Source: Cristatella mucedo (lineage: Eukaryota; Bryozoa; Phylactolaemata; Cristatellidae). Taken from it: a stretch of DNA of 64,000 nt. The notes beneath the pieces were generated by a model. The model was not told the DNA's origin, searched no databases, and saw nothing but the letters and a program-made list of their open reading frames with translations. Made by a program: the position numbers and the translations under genes. Location: the NCBI GenBank assembly GCA_009760855.2, contig WPIO01000056.1, forward strand, positions 1,556,501-1,620,500, given 5' to 3'. Shown one piece after another: positions 1 to 11,142 of the stretch (position 1 is the first letter of the stretch; every line of letters starts with the position of its first letter).

Positions 1-1228
1 TACGTATTGCATCGAGAATGGGAACAACTAATCGCTTCGGCATCGAAAACAATTTGCACTTTAATGCTTTGGCTGTTAAGTGGGCCGAGCCTGTCTGTCT
101 TCTGTCTCGTCTGTCGATAGACAAATTAACCATGAACGTTATTTTTTATTGCAGATTGGTGTCACTTTTTATGAGTATAGACAAGTGTGATGGTGCCTTA
201 TTAGTTGTTTTTGCATGATATCTATCACTGTCTTAGTGGTTAACTTTCGTACCCTCGTTCTGCGAAACACTTCGCCCTAGGCTCCCATTCGCTAACCTGA
301 CGACGAAAGTCGTCAAGGGAATCTATGAAAGCTGACAGTTTGTCTCACCTAATGCGAATACCCCGGTAGTACACTGCAGAGCTCAAACAGGCATGACATG
401 CGAAAGATATACTGGCTTTTCCCACTGTCACGAGTAAGCATATTGGTAAAGCCTGTCGACTGGCTTTTCTTTAGCTTTTTCTAGGTGTATTGATAAAGCG
501 TTGCAGTTTCTTACCGACAGCATTTGTACTCTCAATTCGTGATTATATGCCATGTGCTTACAGATCCAGTGCTTACCAGCTAGGTCACTATCACTAGCTG
601 CAGGGATACGCTTGCTTTTGCTACATAGCTTTGAGCAGCCACCTCCCGTAAGTTTCAAATTAGATATTTCCTCATTCCTTGGCCAGATTTATATAACGCT
701 AAAAATCCCTGAGATTGTATTGGGTCACACAGAATGTTGGTTGCCTCCAGAGTTGAATCCCACGACGTCATACTTCAGAGAAGAGTCATATCAATGCACC
801 TCTTTTGACAAAACAAGTAATTACAAATTTATCTTTAGTCCGATCGAGCACTGGGTCTTGGAAATGCAAGGAGTTTGCAAAGACAGCGAAGGCGTAGGGA
901 TCGGGTGGGGAAAGGACGAATCATAGAAATGACAAGATCGTGTGGGACAGAAAATTGGCATAGCTCAAAGTGTAATCTACACGATTCAGTGCATGGTTGG
1001 CGAGATGGCTGTCTGCTTGAAAAGACGAGGTGTTATCCTAGCTTCAGTATTTGGCAACATATACTGGCAGAGCATTGGATATTTTACTGATGGACGTGGC
1101 CACGAAAAATCAGTAACATCTATAAACTAAGACGGAAGACCTATGGGTACATAGCTCCAGCGGCCACGAAGTGCATTGCGAAGCCTAAAATGCATTTGCT
1201 ATTTGCAACGCTGACCCTTTGCATGTGG
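1..1228. other. Intergenic sequence, nothing recognised
   Basis: Several short ORFs occur, the longest 124 codons at 552-926 (+). None shows a domain, good start context or splice partners. I see no repeat or RNA gene here. Confidence 0.5.
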
Positions 1229-1230
1229 AT

Positions 1231-1400
1231 CTGATAGCCCGGGAGGTATGGTGCTCCTCGCTCTTAACGACCGAGGTTGTGGGTTCGAATCCTGCAGTGG
1301 GCAATCAGTTATTGCCAACTGCAAGCGGCGGTGATAGCCGTTTAGGCTCTTCTGCCGCTCTAAAAGTGCGGTTGCTCAATCAGCTAATATATATCTATTG
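1231..1400 (+). repeat. tRNA-derived SINE, copy 1
   Basis: Box A-like TAGCCCGGGAGGTATGG at about 1235 and box B GGGTTCGAATCC at 1281-1292 form a tRNA-like head. A shared body follows (ACTGCAAGCGGCGGTGATAG). The same head and body recur at 4015, 46085, 50796 and 55521, which shows a dispersed family. Confidence 0.75.
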
Positions 1401-1528
1401 ATAATATTCTCAATGGCTTAGTTATTGGCTGAGCGAAAGAAGTAGCCAGGCTGCGGCAAACACTCAAATATCTCTCGTGTACCCATAGCAATTTCTGCTT
1501 CGTAGATATATCTAGACCTTTTTAGCAT

Positions 1529-2001
1529 ATGAAAACTTTGGAATTATTGTCATTAGTCACTATAGCAGTGCTTTTGCTATTGATAAAACCTTATAGTAGA
1601 TGTCTCTATAAAGCAACACTAGACTTGATTGAAATAGCCAAAAACAAATTGCCGTCAGCTTTGATAGCTGTGTGCTTTGCAGTTGCAGCCGGTCGGTGTA
1701 ACCAGAGATGACCAGGACAGCACATCAAGAAGGTAAGTGTAATGGTTAATTGCCTCCATGGCTAGTTTCGATCAGGCAGGCATATACCCTTTTATACCCA
1801 TAGTCGGATGAACCACTTTTTGGAGAATCTGGTACTCCGGGAAAGAAAAGGCAACTTTAGTGAGATGCTTGCTGTTGCAATACTCGAGTAAAGTTCTGTC
1901 CGAATGACGATAATATTGCACTTGATATTTCGATATATTTCGTTGTGCGTGTTACTTTCGATTTCATATAATGCAATGAGCTTTTTTTGGAACGGCTAAA
2001 T
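1529..2001 (+). other. Upstream region of the CW-PWWP gene, possible 5' UTR exon
   Basis: An AAG|GTAAGTG sequence at about 1730-1740 is a near-perfect splice donor. A pyrimidine-rich acceptor (ATACCCATAG) follows at about 1793-1802. They suggest a non-coding first exon, but no reading frame can be carried through from an ATG. A 60-residue ORF at 1529-1711 has a hydrophobic N-terminus, but I see no further support for it as a gene. Confidence 0.3.
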
Positions 2002-4587
2002 ATGAATGCCTTTTTTGGTAGCTCACTGGACGAAGACGAGACGGAAATGTCTGCTAAAGAAGAAAGCTTCCAAGAAGAACAAGGTTTGCACTGATCAAGC
2101 TGCATATAGATGCTGAAATGATTTTGAATGACTCATGAATACGGCAAGCTACGTATTCGCGATCTACTAGCAAGCAAGTGATATCTTTCAGATGCATTTA
2201 CCGATGGATGGGATCCTCGTATTCTTTATTTTAATAGCTTTTGTTTTAAGCCTTTAGCAGTCAACGAAACAAGTCTTGATGTCATGCTGTGGCGCCTCGT
2301 CACAATCGGTGACATTTTGGGACTTCTTGGGTGCTTTAGGTGTGTGGGTACAGTGTTGTAAGAGCACTTGCGGCAAGTGGAGATTGTTGTCGTATGTTCA
2401 AGATCCATCTGAGTTGGCCGATCTGAAATGGGATTGCAGCATGAATCAAGGTGGGCCAACATGATGCACCATTTGCGACCAACTCCTTTATTGTAGCAGC
2501 AGCTTCGGTTTAAGTGGCTAACTAGTCATTTTTTCTGTAGATGCAACTTATGCTGACTGCAGCGTATGCGAGCAAAAATGGCAGACAGGAGGAAGCTATA
2601 TATATGCCAAGGTGACCGAAGGAACATTGGTCGTGGCCAAAGTAGCAGGCTACCCATGGTGGCCAGCTATGATAGAGGCCGACCCAGATGAAGAAACATA
2701 TGTTCATGTTCTGGAGGCAAATCCCTTCGAGCCAGTAAGCAACGTTACGTATTTTTGTGATTTTTTCATGCTCATGCTGCTTTTCCTACCTGTTTTGGAA
2801 CATTCAGCTTAGCCTGAGCAACCAGCATACCTACAGAAAAAACTAATCACACTATTAATTATGAGTTAGACGCATTATTGCAATACTGCAGCTTAGTATT
2901 ATAAGAAAAGTAGCAGCTGATGTCTCTCTACTCAAGATGAATTATTCCAATAACTTCGACACAATTTGCTCTGTATTTTAGTTTTGCCGACTTATTGATT
3001 GCACCCTGAAGTTTTCAAAAGCAGATTTGTTTGCATGCTGACATTTTATCAAAGCTTTTGATGTTTCAAAAGTTCTATAACCTGCAAAGCCATCTTGAAC
3101 TTGTGCTCATTACAGTGTCGCCATAGTCAACTCAGATGACTTCTTATTTCTAGCGTTACTGAATATAATAAATTAACGTATTGAACCTTTTAATATCTAA
3201 ACTAAGATTAACATACACACGGCAGGCATAAATTCTACAAACTACCGTGGAATGCAAGAAGGCATTTGGCCCTCAACTGACAAAATTTTCAGTCTTCATA
3301 TTCGTACATTTATGTATTATATGTTTAAGCCTCCTAATTTTCAACATTTCTAGTGTTCTTGGTAAAAATTTTTCTTTATTTCTTGTTCTCTTTAACAGGA
3401 CGAATATCATGTCGTTTTCTTCGACAAAGGCAAAGTTACGAGAGCGTGGCTTCCAGCTACTGCTGTTAAGTTATTTAAAGCTGATAGACCGCAAGAAGAT
3501 GAGGTAACTCTTTCACTCAAGTCTTTGGCCAAATTTACCTTCATTCATCAAAGACTCGATTGCTTGCTGTAGAATATGATTTTCTCAAATTTCTTTAGTT
3601 TTGAGCTATAATAAAAATAATTTAACAGCATTCATTTGTATAGTGCTTTACGAAAATGTAAATCTCTATTCAGAGGCTTCACATATGCCACAGGACTCAA
3701 ACCCACGATCTCGATCATCCAATACGTTCATCTGATTTAGTTTCGAGGCGAGCACCTGAACCATTAAGCTAAACCAGTGCTATAACCTCTATTAATTTGC
3801 TGGGCTATAAAGCCTAGAGTTAGAAAAAAGGTATTTTTGCTTTTTCATCGAGAGAACTACATTTTTCAGAGAGCTTGGGTGGTCGAGATAAAGCTAAGAC
3901 TTGGTGAATTAAGCGAAATAAAAAGCATGGTCTGTTCTAGTAGAAATGTTTTGCAATGATTGGTCAATAATAAAAATAAGTAGTTTCAGGAAGATAAGCG
4001 CCATCTTTGCCCCTTTGTCTTAGCCCAGGAGGTAAGGTGCTCGCTCTTCACGACCGGGGTCGAGTCCTACAGTGAGCGATTCTTTATTGTACACTGCAAG
4101 CGGTGGTGATAGCCTTGAAGGTTCTTGTAGTCCTGTAGTGGGTGATCATTTATTGTCCACTTCAAGCGGTCATGATAGCTTCGAAGGCTGTTCCGCCGAT
4201 AAATAAATCTTAATTATTTCGAGTCGCATTCAGTTAAGAACTCCCATCAGTACTACTTTAGTTTTATAACAGCTTATTTCCTTCTACTCATTAAAATATT
4301 AATCTAATAAATATATATGTATTCCTGCATATATCTAGTATATAAATTTGCAAACAATCCCATTTGGTGTGTTTTTCTTATAACGAAGTCATACAATAGC
4401 GCTTCTCTTTAATTTCATTTTCAGTAGCAGCTCCTACTGTCACTGCATAATCATTTTATCCAAAATCGGGATCAAAGGTAAACTTAGGCGATCTTCTTCA
4501 TTTGTATCGCTAACATTAATATGTACGCACACGTGCTCACACACACTCACACACAGACACACACACACAGACACAGACACACACACA

Positions 4588-4642
<55 letters not shown>

Positions 4643-4649
4643 ACACACA

Positions 4650-4688
<39 letters not shown>

Positions 4689-7600
4689 CACACATTGCAC
4701 CATCCACTTTTCGGATATACCTCGTAGTAACCTCAAATCCTAAAAGGGCCATGCCTGTACTTCGTATGCATCCAAAGCCTGAAACTACCGACTGGCACAA
4801 CGACATCCCCTGAGTTGAGCAAATTTAAAAATCTAAAAACCCATCTATTTATCATCTATTTATTTAACAATTAGTGGATCCGTGTGATTCGTCTTTCGCT
4901 ATTGCGTGCTGACATTGTGCATGCTACCACTAACCATATTTGCATACTGACCCTGTGCATGTCACCTCTAACAATGTTATGCTTGTTGTCATTGAGCATG
5001 CTACATTGAATGTCTGTGTGTGTGTCGTGTGTGTGCTTCGTGTGTGTCGTGTACACAAAGAGTATACACAGTGCAAGCTTTCTTTTTATCTATGATGCTT
5101 GAGTGAAGCTTATGGCATTTTTCTTATAGATGGCTAAACCCGGATCATTATATTACGAAAGGCTTAAGGAGTCTTTTTACCAAGCTCAGACTGCTTCATC
5201 TATGCCGCTTACGGTAAGTTCACGCTGTAGCTTCAGATTCTAAAACAAATGCAGTACTGTAGCACTCTTCCATCGTGGACAGGTCGAGAAAACTTTACAA
5301 TGCTAATCTGTACTCATGTCTGTACTATTTCAAAGTTAAGCTTCTTACAACATTTATTACATCGTTTATCTTATATATACTGATCGTGAGAAGACTTGAG
5401 ACCGGTACTCTCATGCTGACGTTGTGACGGTGGCTGCCCACCTGCAACTGGTTAACATTCTTAGCAAATGCTTGCTCCATAAAATTAGCTTCCAGTCAGT
5501 ATTTAAGGTGTTTGGAGGAGCATAATAGCAGGGGTTTCTGGTCTGCAACCGTCACAATAAGTCATACCAATAAGAACGTAATCTTTGCTTGCTATGAGTG
5601 GATAGTTTCTTACGGATAAAGTTGTTCACTTCTAAAAATTTAGGCCTAAATAAATCCCTAGCCATCCCATGCTAGTTGCTTCAATGTGAGCAATATTTGA
5701 ATATCTCATGGCTTGCAGTACTTTTTGCGTTGACAGCTTTTGTCACCTGCCACCTGGTCCCTGGTTAGGCATGTTAACGAATAGGTTTTCTGTGATCTGT
5801 AACTAATGATCCTACAGCAAGGAAAACATGGCTTTCATGAGGAACTCAATTAATAATCAATTAATGGGTATTTTTCTGGAAAGTCTGAAAATCGTGTTTT
5901 TGAAGTTTATGAATAAAATATGTCTATTGGATTGAACATTGGATAGAGCTTTAGAATTGGACAGAGCTTTAGAATTCAATTAATGAAGACCACCAGCAAT
6001 ATAATATTACATGCGCTGGTCGCTATTTCCAAATGTACAGTAGAGTCACTCGTAATAGCTTTTCCGCATGATTCACATTTTTTAACCTGTTTTAGTGAAA
6101 GAATAATATTGTATCGCATCTGAAATACCAAATAAACGGTCCAAAATTATTCTCACGTGTAATTTTCAGAAGAAAGCCCCAAACGTCTCTACTGCTACGC
6201 TTCAAGCTCAGAAATATCTGCAACTATAAAGAGAAGCTAAATAAATGACAGAATAACCCAGTGGCTGAGCCAGGGCTTTCATCTAGGGAGAGCAAGACCT
6301 ATACAATCTGTAAAACCCACTAGAGTTTCATTTAGGCATGCCTATACCAGAAGTTAATGAAAAATTGTTGCTAAATCGGTGCTTGTTCGAGAACACAAAC
6401 TCGGCAGTGGTTGATCGCTGAGTGGATTTAAGACGAAGTTTCGTCGTTGATGACTGCTGTAGGGGGTAAATATCTCATGCCACTGGCTCTGCCACTGGAA
6501 TCGCCATATGGTAATCAATACTATTTCGGAAGACGAACACGAGTAGTGAGTTTCATGACGTCACATAATGTTGCTGGTCATGTCCCTGACCTTATTTAAG
6601 TCAATGACTATATCATAAGGACATTATTGGCTACATTAAACTATAACAAAAGATTCATGCGAGGAAATTCCAACTTATTCATTAATCATTTTTCATCAAA
6701 GCTTCGAAAACTGCATGCTGTGATTAATTAATTAATAAGGATTAATAAGGATTGAGTGATTAATTAATTAATAATAATTAATTAATTATTATGAGTATGA
6801 AAAAGTGTGACTCAAATAAATTAAAGCCTGCAATGTTTTCTGAAGCAATCGTATGTCAAATCGTCGGCGTGCTCAACTTTTTGTTCGTGGTTTGCGCGGA
6901 AAAGGATCGCCTTGAAGAGTATGGTTTCAAAAACCGCAACAAATCAAGAAGTAAGAAGAGAAAAACGGCGGCCGATATCAATTCGTCGCTTTCTCATTCC
7001 GGGGCGAAGAAAAGCACGCAAATTAAGACGAGAGGTAAAGAATACAAAATGAAGTGTAAATTAGTTCTATTGCCTGACAAAATCTATTCAGTAATCAATT
7101 CTAAATAACTTACTAATGATCTCTATTTTAGGGCACTGCGAGAAAAAACAGCGGAAAGTGGCGTCGAAAGCTCTAGATTCAATCAGGCCACCGCTCTCCG
7201 ATATATCCAACAAGGAACCGTCGGCCGAGGTATCGCTTGGTTCTGTTCATGATGGAGACGCACGAGAAGTCAGGTCTGCATCCTTAGAAATTGTCCCGAC
7301 TCCAGGTAGTACGAAAGAGTCCATTTGCAATGAAGGTGAGCATTTTTCATCTGCTTTGTAGGGTCTGAAGTGAAATTAATTGGTGCAGCACGAATTTGCA
7401 ATCAGTATTTGCAATAAGAATTTGCAATAAGTAGCATCCAAAGAGTGGTAGTCATGCTTTTTGCTTCATCTTTTTTCACCGAATTCAGTTTTAATACCAG
7501 AATTGCATAAACTATACATATATTTATAAACTATATTTTATGCAGAATTCGAACCGTTTGTAAGATAAAAAAGTCTCTAGACCATTTATAGTCCCTGGTT

Positions 7601-10600
7601 TCCTTGCTTTTTAGTATCTCGTTAGTACTCCGGAGAGGGGGAAAGTATTTATTTTCACGATGACTTTTAGGTATACTGCTACGGATTTTTTATAAAGCTT
7701 AGCCCATGATTATTGATACTCTACAATTAGGTGTTTGCACATCTTTGATGATTAGGGCACAGTTTCTGTTCATTATTTTTTATTAGCAGCCGATTGATAA
7801 ATGGCACAATTCAACTTATAGGGTCTCTCCGTGTTTAACAAGGCCTTCAACTGACGAAAACAAATCCCTCTGTAGGCATGGAGAAATTTCTGACTAAGGC
7901 TGTGTACGCTGAGAAGTTAAAATAGTTAAAGTGGTTTTTAAAATTCGTGTGCATATTAGTAAGCAACTGTTCTTGCGAAAGTCGTGAGAAGGATTGCGAA
8001 GTGACACACTTAACAAACATTGCCGTTTCCTTACTATAGTATCTGGATAGTCTTTAAAAAAGTTCTCGGGTGTGGCATCCGCTGTTTTCTAGTTAAGGAA
8101 TTGCTTGCAGAGGCAAATATTATGACTGAGTAATTTTTTACTTGTATAGAGCTACAAGACCTAAAAGGACTGTCTGGGTGCTTGTCGCGTGATTAGCCAT
8201 GCTTCATATTAAAATGAAAGCCAACAGTCAAAGCATATTCAAATTCACGGCGAAGCAAGCCCTCGTAAACTACCAAAGCTTGTGAACATCATTTATGCCT
8301 ACAACAGTAGGAATTACAAATTTACAGAAAAGGCCTACCTCAAGTGGAAATTTAATCTGAACCCTCTGGAATACCAGTTTCTTACGATTGAGCCATCGAG
8401 ACTACTATCTTCATGCTGTATAGCCTAGGCTTTAGGTGTACGCAAAGATCTTTGAGCCAAGCCCCGGTGTACTTGCTTAGTGCATGCATAGGTTTTTATG
8501 AGCAATTAGCTGCCGAGTGGCAACCATTACATCTGCTTTGGTCATCAATCGAAGATCATATTTGCTGTTATGTGTAAAGCATATTCATGCAGGTGATTAT
8601 CTTTTGCAGCGATACTCTGAACTCCTAAATGGCTAAATGCGTGTATAGAATTTAGGGTGGTTGCATTTATAGCTGTAAATAAAATTAGAGTTAAATAAAT
8701 AATTTATTAAATAATTAAAAATTAAAATAGAAGATTGACCGCAGGCCGTCAGTTGATAGTGAGAACCAGTAGCAAAAAATACATAGAGCTAGTAGTAACT
8801 TCTGTTTCAGTAGATCATTATTAAAGCGTAGTAAATAGTAAAGTGGCACATTAGGTTTGGAGAAAATAACATTAAACAGAGAGAAGCGTATACAAAGAAG
8901 TTTTTTGCTTTAGACTTGGAGCCAAAATTGTTTTAAATTATTTGGGCACTGAGTTTTGAGCTGATACGTAATTCCGGCTTTCTTGGGAAAGACTTTAGAT
9001 GCAAAAGCAGACCAGCTAGCAAGTGTCGTTGCTTAAAAAGTCAGCGATCAATCATTAGCCGCTTACAGACCGATTTCGCTGCTGTACCGAGCCACTGTCA
9101 AAATGTTTAACAAAGATAATGACTGCTGGACAGCATTTATCATATTGTATTAAAACCTGTTTTTTTGGATTACTTAAAATTGATACCTTTATGTTCTCTC
9201 TTCGTTTTAGGTAATTTCACTTGCAATTCAGAGATTGACACCACTAAGCAGCCTGAAACAGTTCGCGGGAAATTCATCCATGATGGTGAGAACCAGATTC
9301 CTGAAAAATCAAATCTTGATTCTGAGGGAAACTTAAGTGAATTACCCAGGTGAGTTATCAGGAAATAAATGCAAAAGCTCATTTTAAATTCAGGAACTTA
9401 AGAATAGGCCAACGAGGCAAAATATTTTGCAGGTCGCCAGCAAGCAAAAGGTTGAAATCAGGATTTGTCGCACCGATTGCATGCTCAAAGCCAACTGGTC
9501 TAGTTGCCATCTGCCCGTTAGCAGCATCGGGATGCCTTGAGGGGCAAATATCTAGTAAGTTATTGCACGTACTATGCATTAATTCCGATCTAAACGTATT
9601 ATCTATGTTCTGATATGTTCAGGCCGTAATACTAACCTATTACACAAATCTTTCTCTGTTAAAGACTAGCACTGTTCATGCATCTTGCCTCTAAGGGACT
9701 TTGGCCAACTAAGCCAGTTGGGAGTGACTTCATGCCATATATTGATTTGGGAAATTAATCCTTATGCCAAAGAAAAAATTTTCTTATTATTTTTTGGTTA
9801 CCTGCTACTTGTTCGTCGTTTATAGTTTCTTAATACTATGACTATTTGTAGGCAAACCGCCAACTGACGGCAATAAGAAAGACTTAACTGGCAAAACCAA
9901 TGTAGCTGGTGAGGCTGATTCTACTAACTCATTAAAAAGCACAGAATTTCCATCAACAGGTTTTGACGGTGGTGTTACTGACACACAGTGCGATCCTCCT
10001 ATTGCTAAGAAACCTCGTCTTAGCGATTTGCCAAAAGACCCAGTGGGCTCTGATAAGGTGACTAGCAGTGAGATCTCAAATCACATAGAAATTAATTGTC
10101 AAGTCATGGATGATAGCAAGAAATGTTCCGGCAACTCCGTATCCTCAATTAGTATTGTTATTGCTGACGACAGCACTATGATTAATTGCGTTCAACTGCC
10201 TAACAATTCAGAAATCGTTGAAGAATCAGATCCGTTTGAAATTGACGAATTGGAGAGGTCTGTGGGCCATTCTGATGGACAAGAATGCAAAGAGGCTGAC
10301 ATTAATGAATGCTCACTTCAACCCGAAGTAAAGTGCAGTTCAGAAATAGAATCCCATTATAATCGGGAACAGCCTGTTTCTGGGTGCACCGGTGCCGTCT
10401 TATCTCCCTCTGCAGAATTGGAAGAGTCAGATCCATTTGAAATGGATGATTCGTGTGAGCCTTGTGAGCCATGCGATCCCGATACATTTGTTCACAAAAA
10501 CAATTACCAAGACACAGATGGTGTAAAGACTGATGGATCTGATCCATTTGAAGTAATAGAAACCGGAAGCGTTGCTTCTATAGAAAATAGCAATGGTATG

Positions 10601-10645
10601 AAATCGGCTCATAACGATATGATTGAGCAGGAAGGAGAGGAATAA
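2002..10645 (+). CDS. CW-type zinc finger and PWWP domain protein (ZCWPW1/ZCWPW2-like), 10 exons
   Basis: Likely a nuclear reader of methylated histone H3: in this family the CW finger binds H3K4me3 and the PWWP domain binds H3K36me3. Exons, all GT-AG and in phase: 2002-2083, 2340-2450, 2541-2734, 3399-3503, 5130-5213, 6905-7034, 7132-7335, 9211-9349, 9433-9554, 9852-10645; total 1965 nt, 654 residues. The CW finger is at residues 29-74, with cage tryptophans W30 and W41 and cysteines C33, C38, C60 and C71. The PWWP domain runs from about residue 90 to 160, with the core AGYPWWPAMIE at P103-P106 and then YHVVFFDKGKVTRAWLPA. The rest is basic, then acidic and disordered, with KKQRK and KSRSKKRK stretches that look like nuclear localisation signals and three SDPFE motifs. 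Human ZCWPW1 has a similar length. The start (ATG 2002) and the acceptor of exon 6 are the least certain points; another exon-1 acceptor exists at 2022-2023. Confidence 0.85.
2340..2734 (+). other. Exons 2-3 encoding the CW finger and first half of the PWWP domain
   Basis: Exon 2 (2340-2450) starts after a CTTTAG acceptor and encodes WVQCCKSTCGKWRLL and WDC, the signature of a zf-CW domain. Exon 3 (2541-2734) supplies the last cysteine and the PWWP core. The split falls between zinc ligands three and four. Exon 3 ends in phase 0 at a GTAAGC donor and joins exon 4 (3399-3503), which completes the PWWP barrel. Confidence 0.85.
3590..3785 (-). repeat. Second tRNA-derived SINE type with a LINE-like tail
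   Basis: Read on the minus strand: box A TAGCTTAATGGTTCAGG, then box B GGGTTTGAGTCCTG, then a tail with GTAAAGCACTATACAAATG and an AT-rich end. The tail resembles L2/CR1 3' ends (GTAAAGCGC..., then (ATT)n), the usual way such SINEs borrow a LINE reverse transcriptase. The body differs from the family at 1231. It lies in an intron of the CW-PWWP gene. Confidence 0.6.
4015..4210 (+). repeat. tRNA-derived SINE, copy 2, with internal duplication
   Basis: Same family as 1231-1400: TTAGCCCAGGAGGTAAGG head and box B GGGTCGAGTCCTAC. The body segment from the box B end through GCGGTGGTGATAGC is repeated once more (about 4068-4125 and 4130-4190), with different point changes. The copy is therefore longer than its relatives. 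It lies in an intron. Confidence 0.7.
4515..4690. repeat. (CA)n microsatellite, imperfect
   Basis: About 175 bp of CA dinucleotides broken by CAGACA and CTCACA variants, in an intron of the CW-PWWP gene. ORFs on both strands here are artefacts of the repeat. Confidence 0.95.
4708..5008 (+). mobile_element. LINE family A, degraded 3' end
   Basis: Matches the C-terminal coding end and 3' UTR of the copy at 20557-22029: TTCGGA...ATACCTCGTA, ACTTCGTATGC, CATCTATTTA, then GTGCATGCTACCACTAACCATATTTGCAT. It has many substitutions, so it is old. It sits directly after the (CA)n run. Confidence 0.75.
6715..6790. repeat. TTAATTAA-rich simple repeat
   Basis: Runs of ATTAATTAATTAATAA alternate with two copies of AAGGATTAATAAGGATTGAG. 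It lies in an intron just before exon 6 of the CW-PWWP gene. Confidence 0.8.
7336..9210. other. Long intron 7 of the CW-PWWP gene
   Basis: AT-rich, with no ORF or repeat I can assign. A short AT-only tract (AAATAAATAATTTATTAAATAATT) lies at about 8690-8715. Confidence 0.5.
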
Positions 10646-10751
10646 TACGTTGCTTGTTTTTACTGGAAACTGGTTTAAATATGACCAAAGAGCTAGGCAG
10701 CAATATTGATTTGTGACATGGTGTTCATGTTCACGTGACTTTAAAGGCTAG

Positions 10752-10757
10752 AATAAA
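10752..10757 (+). terminator. Polyadenylation signal of the CW-PWWP gene
   Basis: AATAAA lies 107 bases after the TAA stop at 10643-10645. It is the first canonical hexamer after the stop. Confidence 0.55.
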
Positions 10758-11014
10758 TTTATAAAGTCCAATCTTACTAACATACAGTATTTTGAAATTT
10801 GTTGACTTGCTTGTCATTCGCGGGAGTAAATTGATCGTATCTAGCAGTGAAGAAGAGTATTTTAAAAAAACTAGCATATACAGCCAGAGGCATCAGTTAT
10901 TCTTGCGTTCGCTGCCACAGTCTGGTATAAAAGTAAAAAAACTATGCTCAACAAACCTTCTTCAACAGGTTTTTATCAGCGAGAATGTGATAGTGCTGAG
11001 TAGGAGGTGGGAGG

Positions 11015-11142
11015 CATTGTCAACGTGCCAATAGCTGGTTTTAATTTTAATTTTATAATTATATTAAATTAATTATTAATTATTAACTAATAGTTTTATA
11101 TTTATATTTAATAATTTCATTGTCAACGTGCCAACAGCAGGT
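11015..11142. repeat. AT-rich block between two 24-bp near-identical direct repeats
   Basis: CATTGTCAACGTGCCAATAG at about 11016 and CATTGTCAACGTGCCAACAG at about 11117 flank about 80 bp of almost pure A/T. The layout suits an insertion with a long target duplication, or a local duplication with an AT-rich filler. Confidence 0.6.

Noticed and set aside
552-926. 124-codon ORF on the plus strand
   Set aside because: No domain, poor start context, no splice partner. Chance is enough to explain it.
1231-1310. A functional tRNA gene
   Set aside because: Boxes A and B are present, but the acceptor and anticodon stems do not pair and the unit repeats with a non-tRNA body, so it is a SINE.
2262-2312. 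In-phase mini-exon between exons 1 and 2 of the CW-PWWP gene
   Set aside because: The phase fits, but the following intron would be only about 28 bases, too short for normal splicing.
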